A DNA stretch of 64,000 nt from Saccharospirillum alexandrii (GTDB lineage: Bacteria > Pseudomonadota > Gammaproteobacteria > Pseudomonadales > Natronospirillaceae): the NCBI RefSeq assembly GCF_004000275.1, contig NZ_RCIP01000002.1, forward strand, positions 372,283-436,282, in the 5' to 3' direction. The position numbers and the translations under genes are program-made. The notes below the pieces were generated by a model. It had not been told where the DNA came from and searched no databases. It saw only the letters and a list, made by a program, of their open reading frames with translations. Position 1 is the first letter of the stretch, and the number at the start of each line of letters is the position of its first letter. This document shows, one piece after another, positions 49,757-58,415 of the stretch.

Positions 49757-50794
49757 ATGACGCAATCGCATTCCTTCACCCAAACAAGCCCGGCCCGACC
49801 GGCCCGTTTCCGGCTCGACCGGGAAGGCTGGATCAGCCTTAGCCTATTATTGATTCTGGCCGTCGGCGCCTCGGTCGCTTACCTCGCCGGTGAGAACTTT
49901 TTCGTGAACCTGGCCTCGCGCATGGTCATCATCGCGCTGGCCGGCGTTGGCCTGAACCTGGCACTGGGCTTTGGTGGCATGGTCAGTTTCGGTCATGCCG
50001 CCTACTTTGGCCTCGGCGGCTATGTCGCAGGCATCGGCGCTTTTCACGCGTTCGACATGACCCCGGCGCTCGGCATTCCATTTCTGCCCAACGGCAGCGA
50101 CCAGATGATTCCACTCTGGTTAACCGCCATTGCCCTGTGCGGCCTGCTGGCCTATGGCATTGGCCGACTCTCGCTGGGCACCTCCGGCGTTTACTTCATC
50201 ATGATCACTCTGGCCTTTGCCCAGATGATCTACTACTTCGCCATTTCCTGGCCGACCTACGGCGGTGAAGACGGTCTGCCGATTTACATTCGCAACCAGC
50301 TCTGGGGGCTGAATACCAACAACAGCCTGGTCTTCTTTTTTCTGTGTTTCGGGTTACTGCTCGCGGCTCTGTCGTTCTGCCATCGCCTGCTTGGCTCGCG
50401 CTTCGGTGCGGCCCTGACCATGGCGCGCCTGAACCCGGTCCGGCTGGCAACCTCAGGGGTTGAACCCCGCCCAATCAAACTGGTGGCCTTTGTCATCAGC
50501 GGCATGATTACCGGGCTGGCCGGGGCGCTCTTTGCTGACCTGAACGGTTTTGTTGGTACCTCGATGCTCGACTGGCATCGCTCCGGGGAAATCATGGTCA
50601 TCGTCATTCTCGGCGGCGTCGGCCGGCTCTATGGCCCGGTAGCGGGTGCCATGTTGTTTGTTGCCATGGAGTTCTGGCTCGGCGGTTTAACCGAATACTG
50701 GCAGTTCTTCCTCGGGCTGGTGTTGCTGGCTGTCGTGCTGTTCGCGCGCGGTGGCGTCTTTGGTCTGCTGGCCGGGAGGTCGCGTCATGAATGA
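49757..50794 (+). CDS. Branched-chain-type ABC transporter permease (LivM-like)
   Basis: 345 residues, around nine hydrophobic helices: GLNLALGFGGMVSFGHAAYF and VAGAMLFVAMEFWLG are typical of LivM. It pairs with the LivH-like subunit. Its 3' end overlaps the next ATPase gene by eight bases. Confidence 0.92.
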   Translation: MTQSHSFTQTSPARPARFRLDREGWISLSLLLILAVGASVAYLAGENFFVNLASRMVIIALAGVGLNLALGFGGMVSFGHAAYFGLGGYVAGIGAFHAFDMTPALGIPFLPNGSDQMIPLWLTAIALCGLLAYGIGRLSLGTSGVYFIMITLAFAQMIYYFAISWPTYGGEDGLPIYIRNQLWGLNTNNSLVFFFLCFGLLLAALSFCHRLLGSRFGAALTMARLNPVRLATSGVEPRPIKLVAFVISGMITGLAGALFADLNGFVGTSMLDWHRSGEIMVIVILGGVGRLYGPVAGAMLFVAMEFWLGGLTEYWQFFLGLVLLAVVLFARGGVFGLLAGRSRHE

Positions 50795-51548
50795 GGCCGT
50801 CCTCAGCATTCAGAACCTGAACAAACGCTTTGGCGCTCTTCACGCGACCAAAGACGTCTCCATCAACGTGATGCCGGGCGAAATTCATGCGCTGATCGGC
50901 CCGAACGGGGCCGGCAAATCGACCCTGATTGCCCAAATCGCCGGCACCCTGCCACCCGATTCCGGCACCCTCTGGCTCGACGGACAATCACTCGATGCCC
51001 TGTCGGTCGCGGAGCGTGCCCGCCAGGGGCTGGGGCGCAGCTTCCAGGTCTCGTCACTGGCTGAAAGCCTGAGCGTGCGCCGCAATGTGATGATGGCGGT
51101 ACAAGCCCTGCAGGGCAGCAGTTTCCGGTTCTGGAAACCGGTAAACAGCGACGCCAGCTTACGCGAGCCTGCCGATGCGGTACTGGCGCAAATGGACCTT
51201 GGCCACCGCGCCGATACGCCAGTGGCCGAGCTGTCTCACGGTGAGCGCCGTCAGGTTGAAGTCGCCTGCGCTCTGGCGCTGAAGCCTAAAATACTGTTAC
51301 TGGATGAACCCATGGCCGGCCTTGGGCCGGAGGGCACCGCCAAGCTGACCACCCTGCTAGAGACACTCAAGCACCAGGTGCCCATCTTGCTGATCGAACA
51401 CGATATGGATGCGGTATTCCGCCTTGCAGATCGAATTTCCGTGCTGGTGGCCGGTCAAGTCATCGCGCACGGCGACAGCGATACCATCCGCAACGACCCG
51501 AACGTTCGCGAAGCCTATCTGGGAGACGACCATGCTGAAAGTGCATAA
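50787..51548 (+). CDS. ABC transporter ATP-binding protein (LivG-like)
   Basis: 253 residues. Walker A GPNGAGKST, signature ELSHGERRQVEVACAL, Walker B ILLLDEPMAGLGPEG and LLIEHDMDAVF. The start at 50787 (MNEAVLSIQNLNKRFG) is chosen over the longer frame because it places the ABC domain normally and overlaps livM by eight bases. Confidence 0.94.
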   Translation: MNEAVLSIQNLNKRFGALHATKDVSINVMPGEIHALIGPNGAGKSTLIAQIAGTLPPDSGTLWLDGQSLDALSVAERARQGLGRSFQVSSLAESLSVRRNVMMAVQALQGSSFRFWKPVNSDASLREPADAVLAQMDLGHRADTPVAELSHGERRQVEVACALALKPKILLLDEPMAGLGPEGTAKLTTLLETLKHQVPILLIEHDMDAVFRLADRISVLVAGQVIAHGDSDTIRNDPNVREAYLGDDHAESA

Positions 51549-52212
51549 CCTCGAGACCTTCTACGGCCCGTCCCAGGCGTTGTTTGGCGTTGATCTGTCG
51601 ATCGCCGCCGGTGAACTGGTGGCGTTGATGGGCCGCAACGGTATGGGCAAAACCACCACCATTCGCTCGGTGTTTGGGCTCACCCCGCCCTCGGCCGGGT
51701 CGATCGAATTCGAGGGCAAAGACATTACCCGCGCCCAGGGGTTTCGCATTGCGCAGATGGGACTCGGCCTGGTGCCGGAAGGCCGGCGCTGCTTCACCAA
51801 CCTCTCGGTACGTGAAAACTTGCTGGCCACGGCCCGCCCCGGCCATTGGGATCAAACCAAGGTGGAAGCCTTGTTCCCCCGTCTGGCCGAACGGCGCGAC
51901 CAGAGCGCCAACACCCTCTCCGGCGGCGAACAACAAATGCTGGCCATTGGCCGGGCGTTGATGACCAACCCCAAACTGTTGGTGCTCGACGAAGCCACCG
52001 AAGGCCTGGCCCCGGTGATCCGTCAGGAAATCTGGCGCGCCATCCGCACGCTGAAAGAGGCAGGGCTGTCGATTCTGCTGGTCGACAAAACCCTGAAAGA
52101 AGTGCTGCCACTGGCCAGCCACTGCCTGATTCTGGAAAAAGGCCAGACCGTCTGGGCCGGCGAACCCGACGCCCTGACCGACGACCTAAAAGACCGCTAC
52201 CTGGGCGTATAA
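51532..52212 (+). CDS. ABC transporter ATP-binding protein (LivF-like)
   Basis: 226 residues. Walker A GRNGMGKTT, signature TLSGGEQQMLAIGRAL, Walker B LLVLDEATEGLAP. LivF normally has a His in the switch motif; here the region reads ILLVDKTLKEVLPLASHC, with Asp-Lys where EQ/EH-type residues are usual, as in some LivF proteins. Start at 51532 overlaps livG by 17 bases. Confidence 0.93.
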   Translation: MLKVHNLETFYGPSQALFGVDLSIAAGELVALMGRNGMGKTTTIRSVFGLTPPSAGSIEFEGKDITRAQGFRIAQMGLGLVPEGRRCFTNLSVRENLLATARPGHWDQTKVEALFPRLAERRDQSANTLSGGEQQMLAIGRALMTNPKLLVLDEATEGLAPVIRQEIWRAIRTLKEAGLSILLVDKTLKEVLPLASHCLILEKGQTVWAGEPDALTDDLKDRYLGV

Positions 52213-52214
52213 TC

Positions 52215-52655
52215 ATGGCGTACCTAACCCGACACAAAGTTCGATTCGGCCACTGCGACCCGGCCGGCATCGTCTACTTCCCACGGTATTTCGAACTGAT
52301 CAACGCCGTCGTGGAAGACTGGTTCGCCGACGTCGTCGGCCGGGATTTCAACAGCCTGCACATCGAATCCGGCACCAGCGTACCGACTGTGAACCTGAAT
52401 ACCGATTTCAAAGCCCCCAGCCGCCTTGGCGACTGGCTCGACTTCCGGCTGACTGTGACAAAGATAGGCAACGCCAGCCTGACACTGACGATCACCGCCC
52501 ACTGCGGTAACGACCTGCGCCTGTCGAACGAATCCACCCTCGTTTATGTCGATATGAACAGCGGTAAACCCCAGCGCTGGCCAGAAGCGATGCGCCACCA
52601 ATTTGAACGCGACCGGGAAACCCCCGACGCCGCGACCGAAAAAGGATCCTCCTGA
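52215..52655 (+). CDS. 4-hydroxybenzoyl-CoA thioesterase-like hotdog protein
   Basis: 146-residue hotdog-fold thioesterase. VRFGHCDPAGIVYFPRYFEL holds the catalytic Asp and the 4HBT motif. Starts two bases after livF and shares its last base with the rid gene. Likely frees CoA from dead-end or product aryl-CoA esters, protecting the CoA pool, or hydrolyses a pathway intermediate. Confidence 0.9.
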   Translation: MAYLTRHKVRFGHCDPAGIVYFPRYFELINAVVEDWFADVVGRDFNSLHIESGTSVPTVNLNTDFKAPSRLGDWLDFRLTVTKIGNASLTLTITAHCGNDLRLSNESTLVYVDMNSGKPQRWPEAMRHQFERDRETPDAATEKGSS

Positions 52656-53065
52656 TGACTGCACCCAACACGCACCAACTGCTTCACCCCAGCCACTGGA
52701 AACGCGCGGTCGGCTACGCCAACGGCATGTTGGCTGAGGGCAAAACCGTCTTCGTAGGCGGCCAGATCGGGTGGAACGCCGACCAGGTCTTTGAAACCAG
52801 CGACTTCGTCGGCCAGATCGAACAGGCACTGCGCAACATTGTCGCCGTATTGCACGAAGCCAACGCAGAACCCGAACACCTGGTCCGCCTCACCTGGTAT
52901 GTCACCGACAAAGCCGAGTACCTGACCCGCCTCACCGACGTCGGCGAAGCCTATCGCGCCGTGCTCGGCAAGCATTTCCCGGCGATGACCATGGTGCAGG
53001 TGGCGGATTTGATTGAAGATGAAGCCAAAGTGGAGATCGAAGCGACGGCGGTAATACCCGAGTAA
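52655..53065 (+). CDS. Rid (YjgF/YER057c/UK114) family protein without the catalytic Arg
   Basis: 136-residue trimer-forming Rid fold: VFVGGQIGWNADQVF, ALRNIVAVLHEANAEPEHLV, VEIEATAVIPE. RidA deaminates enamines and imines using Arg105; here the matching site reads FPAMTMVQV with Met111, so it belongs with the Rid groups lacking that Arg. The pathway intermediate is an enamine (2-amino-5-oxocyclohexene ring), so a Rid protein as last gene of the operon is striking, but its activity is uncertain. Confidence 0.9.
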   Translation: MTAPNTHQLLHPSHWKRAVGYANGMLAEGKTVFVGGQIGWNADQVFETSDFVGQIEQALRNIVAVLHEANAEPEHLVRLTWYVTDKAEYLTRLTDVGEAYRAVLGKHFPAMTMVQVADLIEDEAKVEIEATAVIPE

Positions 53066-53109
53066 ACCCCTCTACACAGTACTAAGGGTTCGGGACTTGC
53101 ACACTGGGA

Positions 53110-53237
53110 GCGACGAATGCCGGTGGTGCCTCTGCGGAGTAGTCCGAAACATGAATGTTTCGGTCTAGGCCCGAGACGTCGGACCGCCATGGACGGATTC
53201 ACGCCGACCCCGCCGAGGCGCCACCGGTAATCGACGC
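53110..53237 (+). repeat. Palindromic intergenic element, family 1, copy F
   Basis: 27-base arms pair at about 22 positions (GCGACGAATGCCGGTGG... with ...CCACCGGTAATCGACGC). Inner hairpin CCGAAACAT-GA-ATGTTTCGG, then TCTAGGCCCGAGAC and the core CCATGGACGGATTCACGCCG. Lies between the last catabolic gene and fdhD. Confidence 0.75.
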
Positions 53238-53340
53238 GGACCATTACCACTAAACACCCTGTACGTCGCTCACAGGCACACACCCAGCCCACATTCCGGT
53301 ACAATCGAGCTTCCACTCCACAGCAACCGGGATAGCCCAG

Positions 53341-54147
53341 ATGTCGCTCCCACCCGCTTCCGGTAAGCGCTACTTCCGAACCCAGCTTCACGCTGGAACC
53401 GATTCTGAAACCGAACTGATCGAAGAAGTCCCGGTAGCGATCAGCTATGGCGATATCACTCACGGCATCATGATGCTGACGCCGACTGACCTCGACGACT
53501 TTCTACTGGGTTTCAGCCTGAGCGAAGGCGTAATCCGCCGTGCGGCAGACCTGCTGGACTGGACGTTAACAACCACTCACACACCCGATGGCCTGCCCGC
53601 TTACTTGTTGGATGCCACCCTGAGCGCGCGCCGCCAGTCGAACTACCGCAGCCGGCAACGACAGATGATGGGTGCAACGGGCTGTGGCCTGTGCGGCACG
53701 GACTCGCTGGAAAGCGCCTTTGTACCGCTGGAGCCATTGCAACCCTCACCTCTGTTGCCACGGGCACAACTGAGCCAGTTGCGCGATCAGCTCACCCGGG
53801 CCCAAACGCTGGGGCCGCAAGTCGGTGCTATTCACGCCGCAGCGCTGATCGACCCTCAAGGCACCCTGCTCGCCTGCCGCGAAGACATCGGCCGGCACAA
53901 CGCCCTCGATAAGCTGATCGGTCATGCCCTGCGCCGTGAACACTCACTGACGGGCCACACTCTGGTGATGAGCAGCCGCTGCAGTGTCGAACTGGTCAAC
54001 AAGGCCGTTATGGCCGGGGCGTCTACGCTGGTTAACCTAGCTGCCCCGAGCACCCTGGCGGTTGACCGTGCCCGTCGCTATGGGCTGAATCTGGTGCATC
54101 TGGCCCGGGACAACCAGCCCAGATATTTCAGTCCGGTAACGGAATAA
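53341..54147 (+). CDS. fdhD: Formate dehydrogenase accessory sulfurtransferase FdhD
   Basis: 268 residues. GCGLCGTD carries the CxxC that moves sulfur from IscS to the Mo-bisPGD cofactor; REDIGRHNALDKLIG and MSSRCSVELVNKAVMAG are family signatures. Needed for active formate dehydrogenase, none of which is encoded in the window. Confidence 0.95.
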   Translation: MSLPPASGKRYFRTQLHAGTDSETELIEEVPVAISYGDITHGIMMLTPTDLDDFLLGFSLSEGVIRRAADLLDWTLTTTHTPDGLPAYLLDATLSARRQSNYRSRQRQMMGATGCGLCGTDSLESAFVPLEPLQPSPLLPRAQLSQLRDQLTRAQTLGPQVGAIHAAALIDPQGTLLACREDIGRHNALDKLIGHALRREHSLTGHTLVMSSRCSVELVNKAVMAGASTLVNLAAPSTLAVDRARRYGLNLVHLARDNQPRYFSPVTE

Positions 54148-54222
54148 ACCCGGCAATGGTATTTACAGCCCACACATAGCCCATATATGATTCGTATACA
54201 CATCATATATTTGGAGTTCATC

Positions 54223-54429
54223 ATGGGCATTGTGAAAATCAACGACGACCTGCACGAAGACATTCGCAAAGCCAGCTCATTCATGGTGCGCTCCATCAAC
54301 GCACAAGCCGAGTACTGGATTAAAATCGGCATGCTGGCCGAAGCCAACCCGGGCAAATCGTTCAACGAGATCGTGAGCGAACAAATGAAGGAAGCCCAGG
54401 TCGAAGTAAGGAGAATTGCCAGTGTCTGA
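54223..54429 (+). CDS. ParD-like antitoxin-family protein
   Basis: 68-residue protein. MGIVKINDDLHEDIRKASS, RSINAQAEYWIKIGMLAEAN and NEIVSEQM are typical of the ParD-like family (a ribbon-helix-helix-type fold: short strand then helices). The ATG at 54223 has GGAG upstream. No ParE-type toxin is encoded nearby; the gene overlaps the start of map by eight bases, so the two are translated together. Probably a small DNA-binding regulator of this pair. Confidence 0.8.
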   Translation: MGIVKINDDLHEDIRKASSFMVRSINAQAEYWIKIGMLAEANPGKSFNEIVSEQMKEAQVEVRRIASV

Positions 54430-55195
54430 GGTTATCCTCAAATCCGCGTCGGAACTGCAGATCATGCGAGAGTCCGGCCGCCTGCTCGCCTCGGTTTTTG
54501 CGTATCTCGACGGTCAGATCGCGCCGGGCATCACCACCATGGATATCAACAACCTCACCGAGCGCTACATCATCGACCAACTGCAGGCACGCCCGGCCAG
54601 CAAAGGCCAGTACGGCTATCAGTATGTACTGAACAGCTCGGTCAACCATGTGGTGTGCCATGGCGTGCCCTCGGAGACTCAAACCCTGAAACCCGGTGAC
54701 ATCGTCAATATCGACATTACACTGGAAAAAGGCGGCTACATTGCCGATTCGAGCAAAATGTACCTGATTGGTGACGTGACACCACTGGCACAACGCCTGG
54801 TCGATAAGACCTACGACGCCATGTGGGAAGGCATTCGCGTCGTGAAACCAGGCGCTACCCTGGGCGACATTGGCCACGCCATACTGCGACACGCTACAAA
54901 AAACGGCTACACCGTGGTCCGTGAGTATTGCGGCCACGGCATTGGCCGGGAAATGCATGAAGCACCGTCCGTATTGCACTATGGTCAGCAGGGAAAAGGC
55001 CTGGTTCTGCAAGAGGGCATGACCTTCACTATTGAACCGATGATCAACCAGGGCAAAGCCAAGGTGAAGCAAAAGAACGACGGCTGGACCGTTGTGACCA
55101 GCGACAAAAAACTGTCGGCGCAATGGGAACATACAATCGCCGTAACCGCCGATGGGTATGAAGTACTGACGCTTCGGGAAGAGGAGCGAGTTTAG
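54422..55195 (+). CDS. map: Type I methionine aminopeptidase
   Basis: 257 residues. All metal ligands are visible: Asp in VNIDITLEKG, Asp in IADSSKM, His in CGHGIGREMHEAP, Glu in FTIEPMI, Glu in AQWEHT. Removes N-terminal Met. A GTG start at 54422 with AAGGAG eight bases upstream is preferred to a TTG at 54416. It is not beside rpsB, where the housekeeping map usually lies, so it may be a second copy. Confidence 0.94.
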   Translation: MSEVILKSASELQIMRESGRLLASVFAYLDGQIAPGITTMDINNLTERYIIDQLQARPASKGQYGYQYVLNSSVNHVVCHGVPSETQTLKPGDIVNIDITLEKGGYIADSSKMYLIGDVTPLAQRLVDKTYDAMWEGIRVVKPGATLGDIGHAILRHATKNGYTVVREYCGHGIGREMHEAPSVLHYGQQGKGLVLQEGMTFTIEPMINQGKAKVKQKNDGWTVVTSDKKLSAQWEHTIAVTADGYEVLTLREEERV

Positions 55196-55223
55196 TAAGC
55201 GCCAGCCAGCAGCCAACCAATCA

Positions 55224-55252
55224 TTGACACGGGTGACTCGTCTGGCTAGAGT
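55224..55252 (+). promoter_or_regulatory. Candidate promoter of the MATE gene
   Basis: TTGACA (55224-55229), 17-base spacer, TAGAGT (55247-55252); leader about 155 bases. Confidence 0.5.
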
Positions 55253-55412
55253 CCCGTCTGGTTCCAGGCACCAGCCGCTCGCGGGCTTTATTATGGCCCA
55301 GGTGAAGTTCTGGCAGACCTTTTCAACGTCACCCTTGCGCATTCTGTAAGGTGGTAATGCGAGCACCATCTCCGTTCAGGCACACAGAATGCCAGCAAGT
55401 GGAGACACCATC

Positions 55413-56849
55413 ATGTCATCTCCTTCTGCCCCCCCGGCGTCTGCGAACGCTACCCTGAGTTTTATCGAACGGCCATTAGTACCCCTGTTTGCCAGGACAG
55501 CATTTCCCATTATTTTTGTGATGGGAATGAACGGACTGTTGACCGTGGTCGATGCCCTTTTCCTGGGTATCTTCGTCGGCTCCGATGCGTTGGGCGCAGT
55601 CACCCTCATGTTCCCGGCATTCATGCTGCTGGTTGCATTATCGACCCTGGTGTCAAACGGAATGTCGAGCGTTTTGGCCCGACATTTGGGGGCACGTAGA
55701 ACGCTCAATGCGCAGGTAATTTTTGCGGCCGCCCATGGTCTTGCCCTGATCGTCAGTCTTATTCTTGTGCTGGCATTTGTGCTGTTTGGTGAACGCTTTA
55801 CGTTACTGGCTGCCAACGGTAACCAGGTCCTGGCAGATATGGGTTACGCCTACATGCGGATAACCATATTTTGCTCGCCACTGTTGTTCGTCCTGGCTCT
55901 ACAATCCGATGCGTTGAGAAACGAAGGCCGGGCGGGGTTCATGGCGGCCATGAGCCTGCTCGTGTCACTGGCGAACATAGGGTTTAACTACTTTTTCATC
56001 GGGGTGCTCGGCTGGGGAGTGGCCGGGTCTGCTTATGGAACCGCGTTGGCGCAATGCCTGGCTCTGTGCATCGTGATTGGATTTCGCATTAAGGGTATGA
56101 CGGATCTGCGGCTAGTTGGTCCTGGCTGGCATCCCGGGACCTGGGGGGGCGTCCGTACGCGCTGGATTGAAATTCTCAAATTAGGCGCACCGCAAAGCCT
56201 GAGTTTTCTGGGTCTGGCACTGGGCTCTGGGGCGATCATTCTGGCATTGCAACTGGCCCAATCCGTTACTTACGCAGAAACGGTTTCAGCCTACGGTATT
56301 ACAACACGGTTGATGACGTTTGCTTTCCTGCCGTTACTCGGTTTGAGCTTCGCGCTGCAATCCATAACGGGCAATAACTATGGGGCGGGTCTCTGGCACC
56401 GGTCAGACGGCAGCCTGCGGCTGGGTCTGCTAATGGCATTGTCTTACTGTGTGTTGGCCGAAGTCATTCTGGTGATATTTGCCCGGCCAATCGGGAGCTG
56501 GTTTGTTGATGACCCGAAGGTAATCAATGAGGTGGGGCGGATCATGCCGCTCATTGTATCCATGTTTTTCATCGCCGGTCCGGTGATGATGATTGCAACC
56601 TATTTTCAGGCCATCGGTGACGCTGGTCGGGCAGCCTTACTGAGCCTGACCAAAACCTATGCTTTCGCCATTCCGCTGACCTTTTTGCTTCCCGTCTTTT
56701 TGGGCGAGACAGGCATCTGGCTCGCAGGCCCGACTGCGGAATTGTTACTGTTGCTGTTAACCTGTGTGGTGTTACATACGACCGCTCGCCGCCATGGGCA
56801 CAGCTGGGGTCTGTTCAAAGCTGGCAGCCAGGGGCATCGTCATGATTGA
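55413..56849 (+). CDS. MATE-family multidrug/cation efflux protein
   Basis: 478-residue membrane protein, about 12 helices in two halves, with FPIIFVMGMNGLLTVVDALF and GAPQSLSFLGLALGSG. It resembles the NorM/DinF-like MATE exporters that use sodium or proton gradients. Starts at 55413 (GGAG eight bases upstream) or 55389. The gene downstream overlaps its end by eight bases. Confidence 0.9.
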   Translation: MSSPSAPPASANATLSFIERPLVPLFARTAFPIIFVMGMNGLLTVVDALFLGIFVGSDALGAVTLMFPAFMLLVALSTLVSNGMSSVLARHLGARRTLNAQVIFAAAHGLALIVSLILVLAFVLFGERFTLLAANGNQVLADMGYAYMRITIFCSPLLFVLALQSDALRNEGRAGFMAAMSLLVSLANIGFNYFFIGVLGWGVAGSAYGTALAQCLALCIVIGFRIKGMTDLRLVGPGWHPGTWGGVRTRWIEILKLGAPQSLSFLGLALGSGAIILALQLAQSVTYAETVSAYGITTRLMTFAFLPLLGLSFALQSITGNNYGAGLWHRSDGSLRLGLLMALSYCVLAEVILVIFARPIGSWFVDDPKVINEVGRIMPLIVSMFFIAGPVMMIATYFQAIGDAGRAALLSLTKTYAFAIPLTFLLPVFLGETGIWLAGPTAELLLLLLTCVVLHTTARRHGHSWGLFKAGSQGHRHD

Positions 56850-57276
56850 ACCGCTGCCCACACCGGCCTCGTTAAAAGCACAAGCAAGACGATTGAAAAC
56901 ACAGCTGGAAGCATCAGGTGAGACGATTAGCCACAGTCATTCCCTGGAACTCCTGGCCATTCATCATGGGTACAGAGACTGGAACACCCTCAACGCGATC
57001 ATAACGCGGAAAGCACCAGCGCCCGTGGCAGTGGGAGACAAAGTGGATGGCCGCTATTTATCCCACGCCATCAGCGCAACCATCGTCTCAGTTCAACCAC
57101 TACAGCTCGGCAGGTACCGGATCCAGCTGAAATTAGACGAGGCAGTCGATGTTGCAGCCTCCAGACGGTTCTCAGCCTGGCGCAAGCAGATAATCGCCGT
57201 GATTGACGGCACAGGTGTAACCGCGGAAACCACCTCTGACGGCAAACCGCACTTGCAGCTAGACCTTTCCCCCTGA
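56842..57276 (+). CDS. Glyoxalase-related small protein coupled to the MATE gene
   Basis: 144 residues. The first 50 (LKAQARRLKTQLEASGETIS, SLELLAIHHGYRDWNTLNA) are the short helical domain seen at the N-terminus of glyoxalase-superfamily-like proteins. The second half (VGDKVDGRYLSHAISATIVS...) looks like a small beta domain. No metal-binding glyoxalase site is visible. Function unknown; the overlap with the MATE gene suggests one transcript. Confidence 0.65.
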   Translation: MIEPLPTPASLKAQARRLKTQLEASGETISHSHSLELLAIHHGYRDWNTLNAIITRKAPAPVAVGDKVDGRYLSHAISATIVSVQPLQLGRYRIQLKLDEAVDVAASRRFSAWRKQIIAVIDGTGVTAETTSDGKPHLQLDLSP

Positions 57277-57381
57277 TCCGGAGGAAGTATCCAAGGCAGA
57301 TCATTTTCATTGGCGAAACCGGGCTCAGCATCCACTGCTTTTCGCCTGACAACTGAATCAAATAACGTCCGGATGCATCTC

Positions 57382-58326
57382 TTATACACCACCTGCATGC
57401 CCTGCGTAGCGGGGAAGAATGCTGTCACTTTCCTGGTGTCTGCCACGACCACACAACATGGCCAACGCGACCCCCGCAATCGCCACACCCATGCCTAGCA
57501 TGCCATTTGGTCCCGGGGTTTCACCAAACATCAACGCTGCCCAAACCAGGGTTACAGGCGGGGTTAAATATACCAGCGTTGAGGTGGTCGTCACACCAAG
57601 GCGGCGCAGGCTGGTTACGAAGAAGCCGTAGCCACCCAGACTGGACAGCACGATCAACCAGGCAATGGCAGACAGGGTGACCGGCTCGGTTGTGAGCCAT
57701 TGGATTTCTCCACCGCCGTCAATGAGGGCAGCGACGGAAAATACCAGAGTGGCTGCCAACAGTTGCATCGTTAGCGTGGGGGCCATGGGCAAGGCAGCCC
57801 TTCGGTTCACGGAGACCAGGCTACCGAGCGTGACGGACACCACTGAGAGCAACGGCAGCGCATAGGCCCACAGCGGAACATCACCGCCCTTGCCCACATC
57901 ATCGAGCACGCACAAGACGACACCGCCGGCAGCCACTGCCATGCCCGCCCACCCCAGCCGGGAGAGCTTCTCACCCAGCCAGGGCCCGGCCAACGCCGCT
58001 GCCAGCAAGGGTTGTAACGCCGCAATCAGTGCGGTGACACCCGCGCTTACACCCAATTGAATGGCCAGAATCACCCCAAGCAGGTAGCCACCCATAGTCA
58101 GGCTACCGACGCCGACTTCCTGCACCAGTTCCCGGCGGTTAAACAGCACCGGTGCGCTGATGTACCACCATACTCCAGTCATTGAACCCGCCAGTAAAAA
58201 CCGCCAGGCGAATAATGTAAAAACTGGCAGGGTGGATTCAAGCGCCAGACGACCGCCCACAAAACCCGAGCTCCAACACACCACAAACCCCAGGGCGACG
58301 AGCGGTGATATTAGATGGGTGGGCAT
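57382..58326 (-). CDS. EamA/DMT-family transporter
   Basis: 314 residues, ten hydrophobic helices in two EamA repeats: FVVCWSSGFVGGRLAL at the start, PLLAAALAGPWLGEKLS in repeat one and LTPPVTLVWAALMFGE in repeat two. Probably an exporter of amino acids or metabolites. Divergent from a LysR gene that is its likely regulator. Confidence 0.9.
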   Translation of the reverse strand: MPTHLISPLVALGFVVCWSSGFVGGRLALESTLPVFTLFAWRFLLAGSMTGVWWYISAPVLFNRRELVQEVGVGSLTMGGYLLGVILAIQLGVSAGVTALIAALQPLLAAALAGPWLGEKLSRLGWAGMAVAAGGVVLCVLDDVGKGGDVPLWAYALPLLSVVSVTLGSLVSVNRRAALPMAPTLTMQLLAATLVFSVAALIDGGGEIQWLTTEPVTLSAIAWLIVLSSLGGYGFFVTSLRRLGVTTTSTLVYLTPPVTLVWAALMFGETPGPNGMLGMGVAIAGVALAMLCGRGRHQESDSILPRYAGHAGGV

Positions 58327-58415
58327 AGCACTGGCTCCAGTGAATGGATTTGCCAGGCAGTGTGAGGCAGAATAAGCGTTGAATAAATCGATATAAACTT
58401 TACTCAGAGTTCAAT

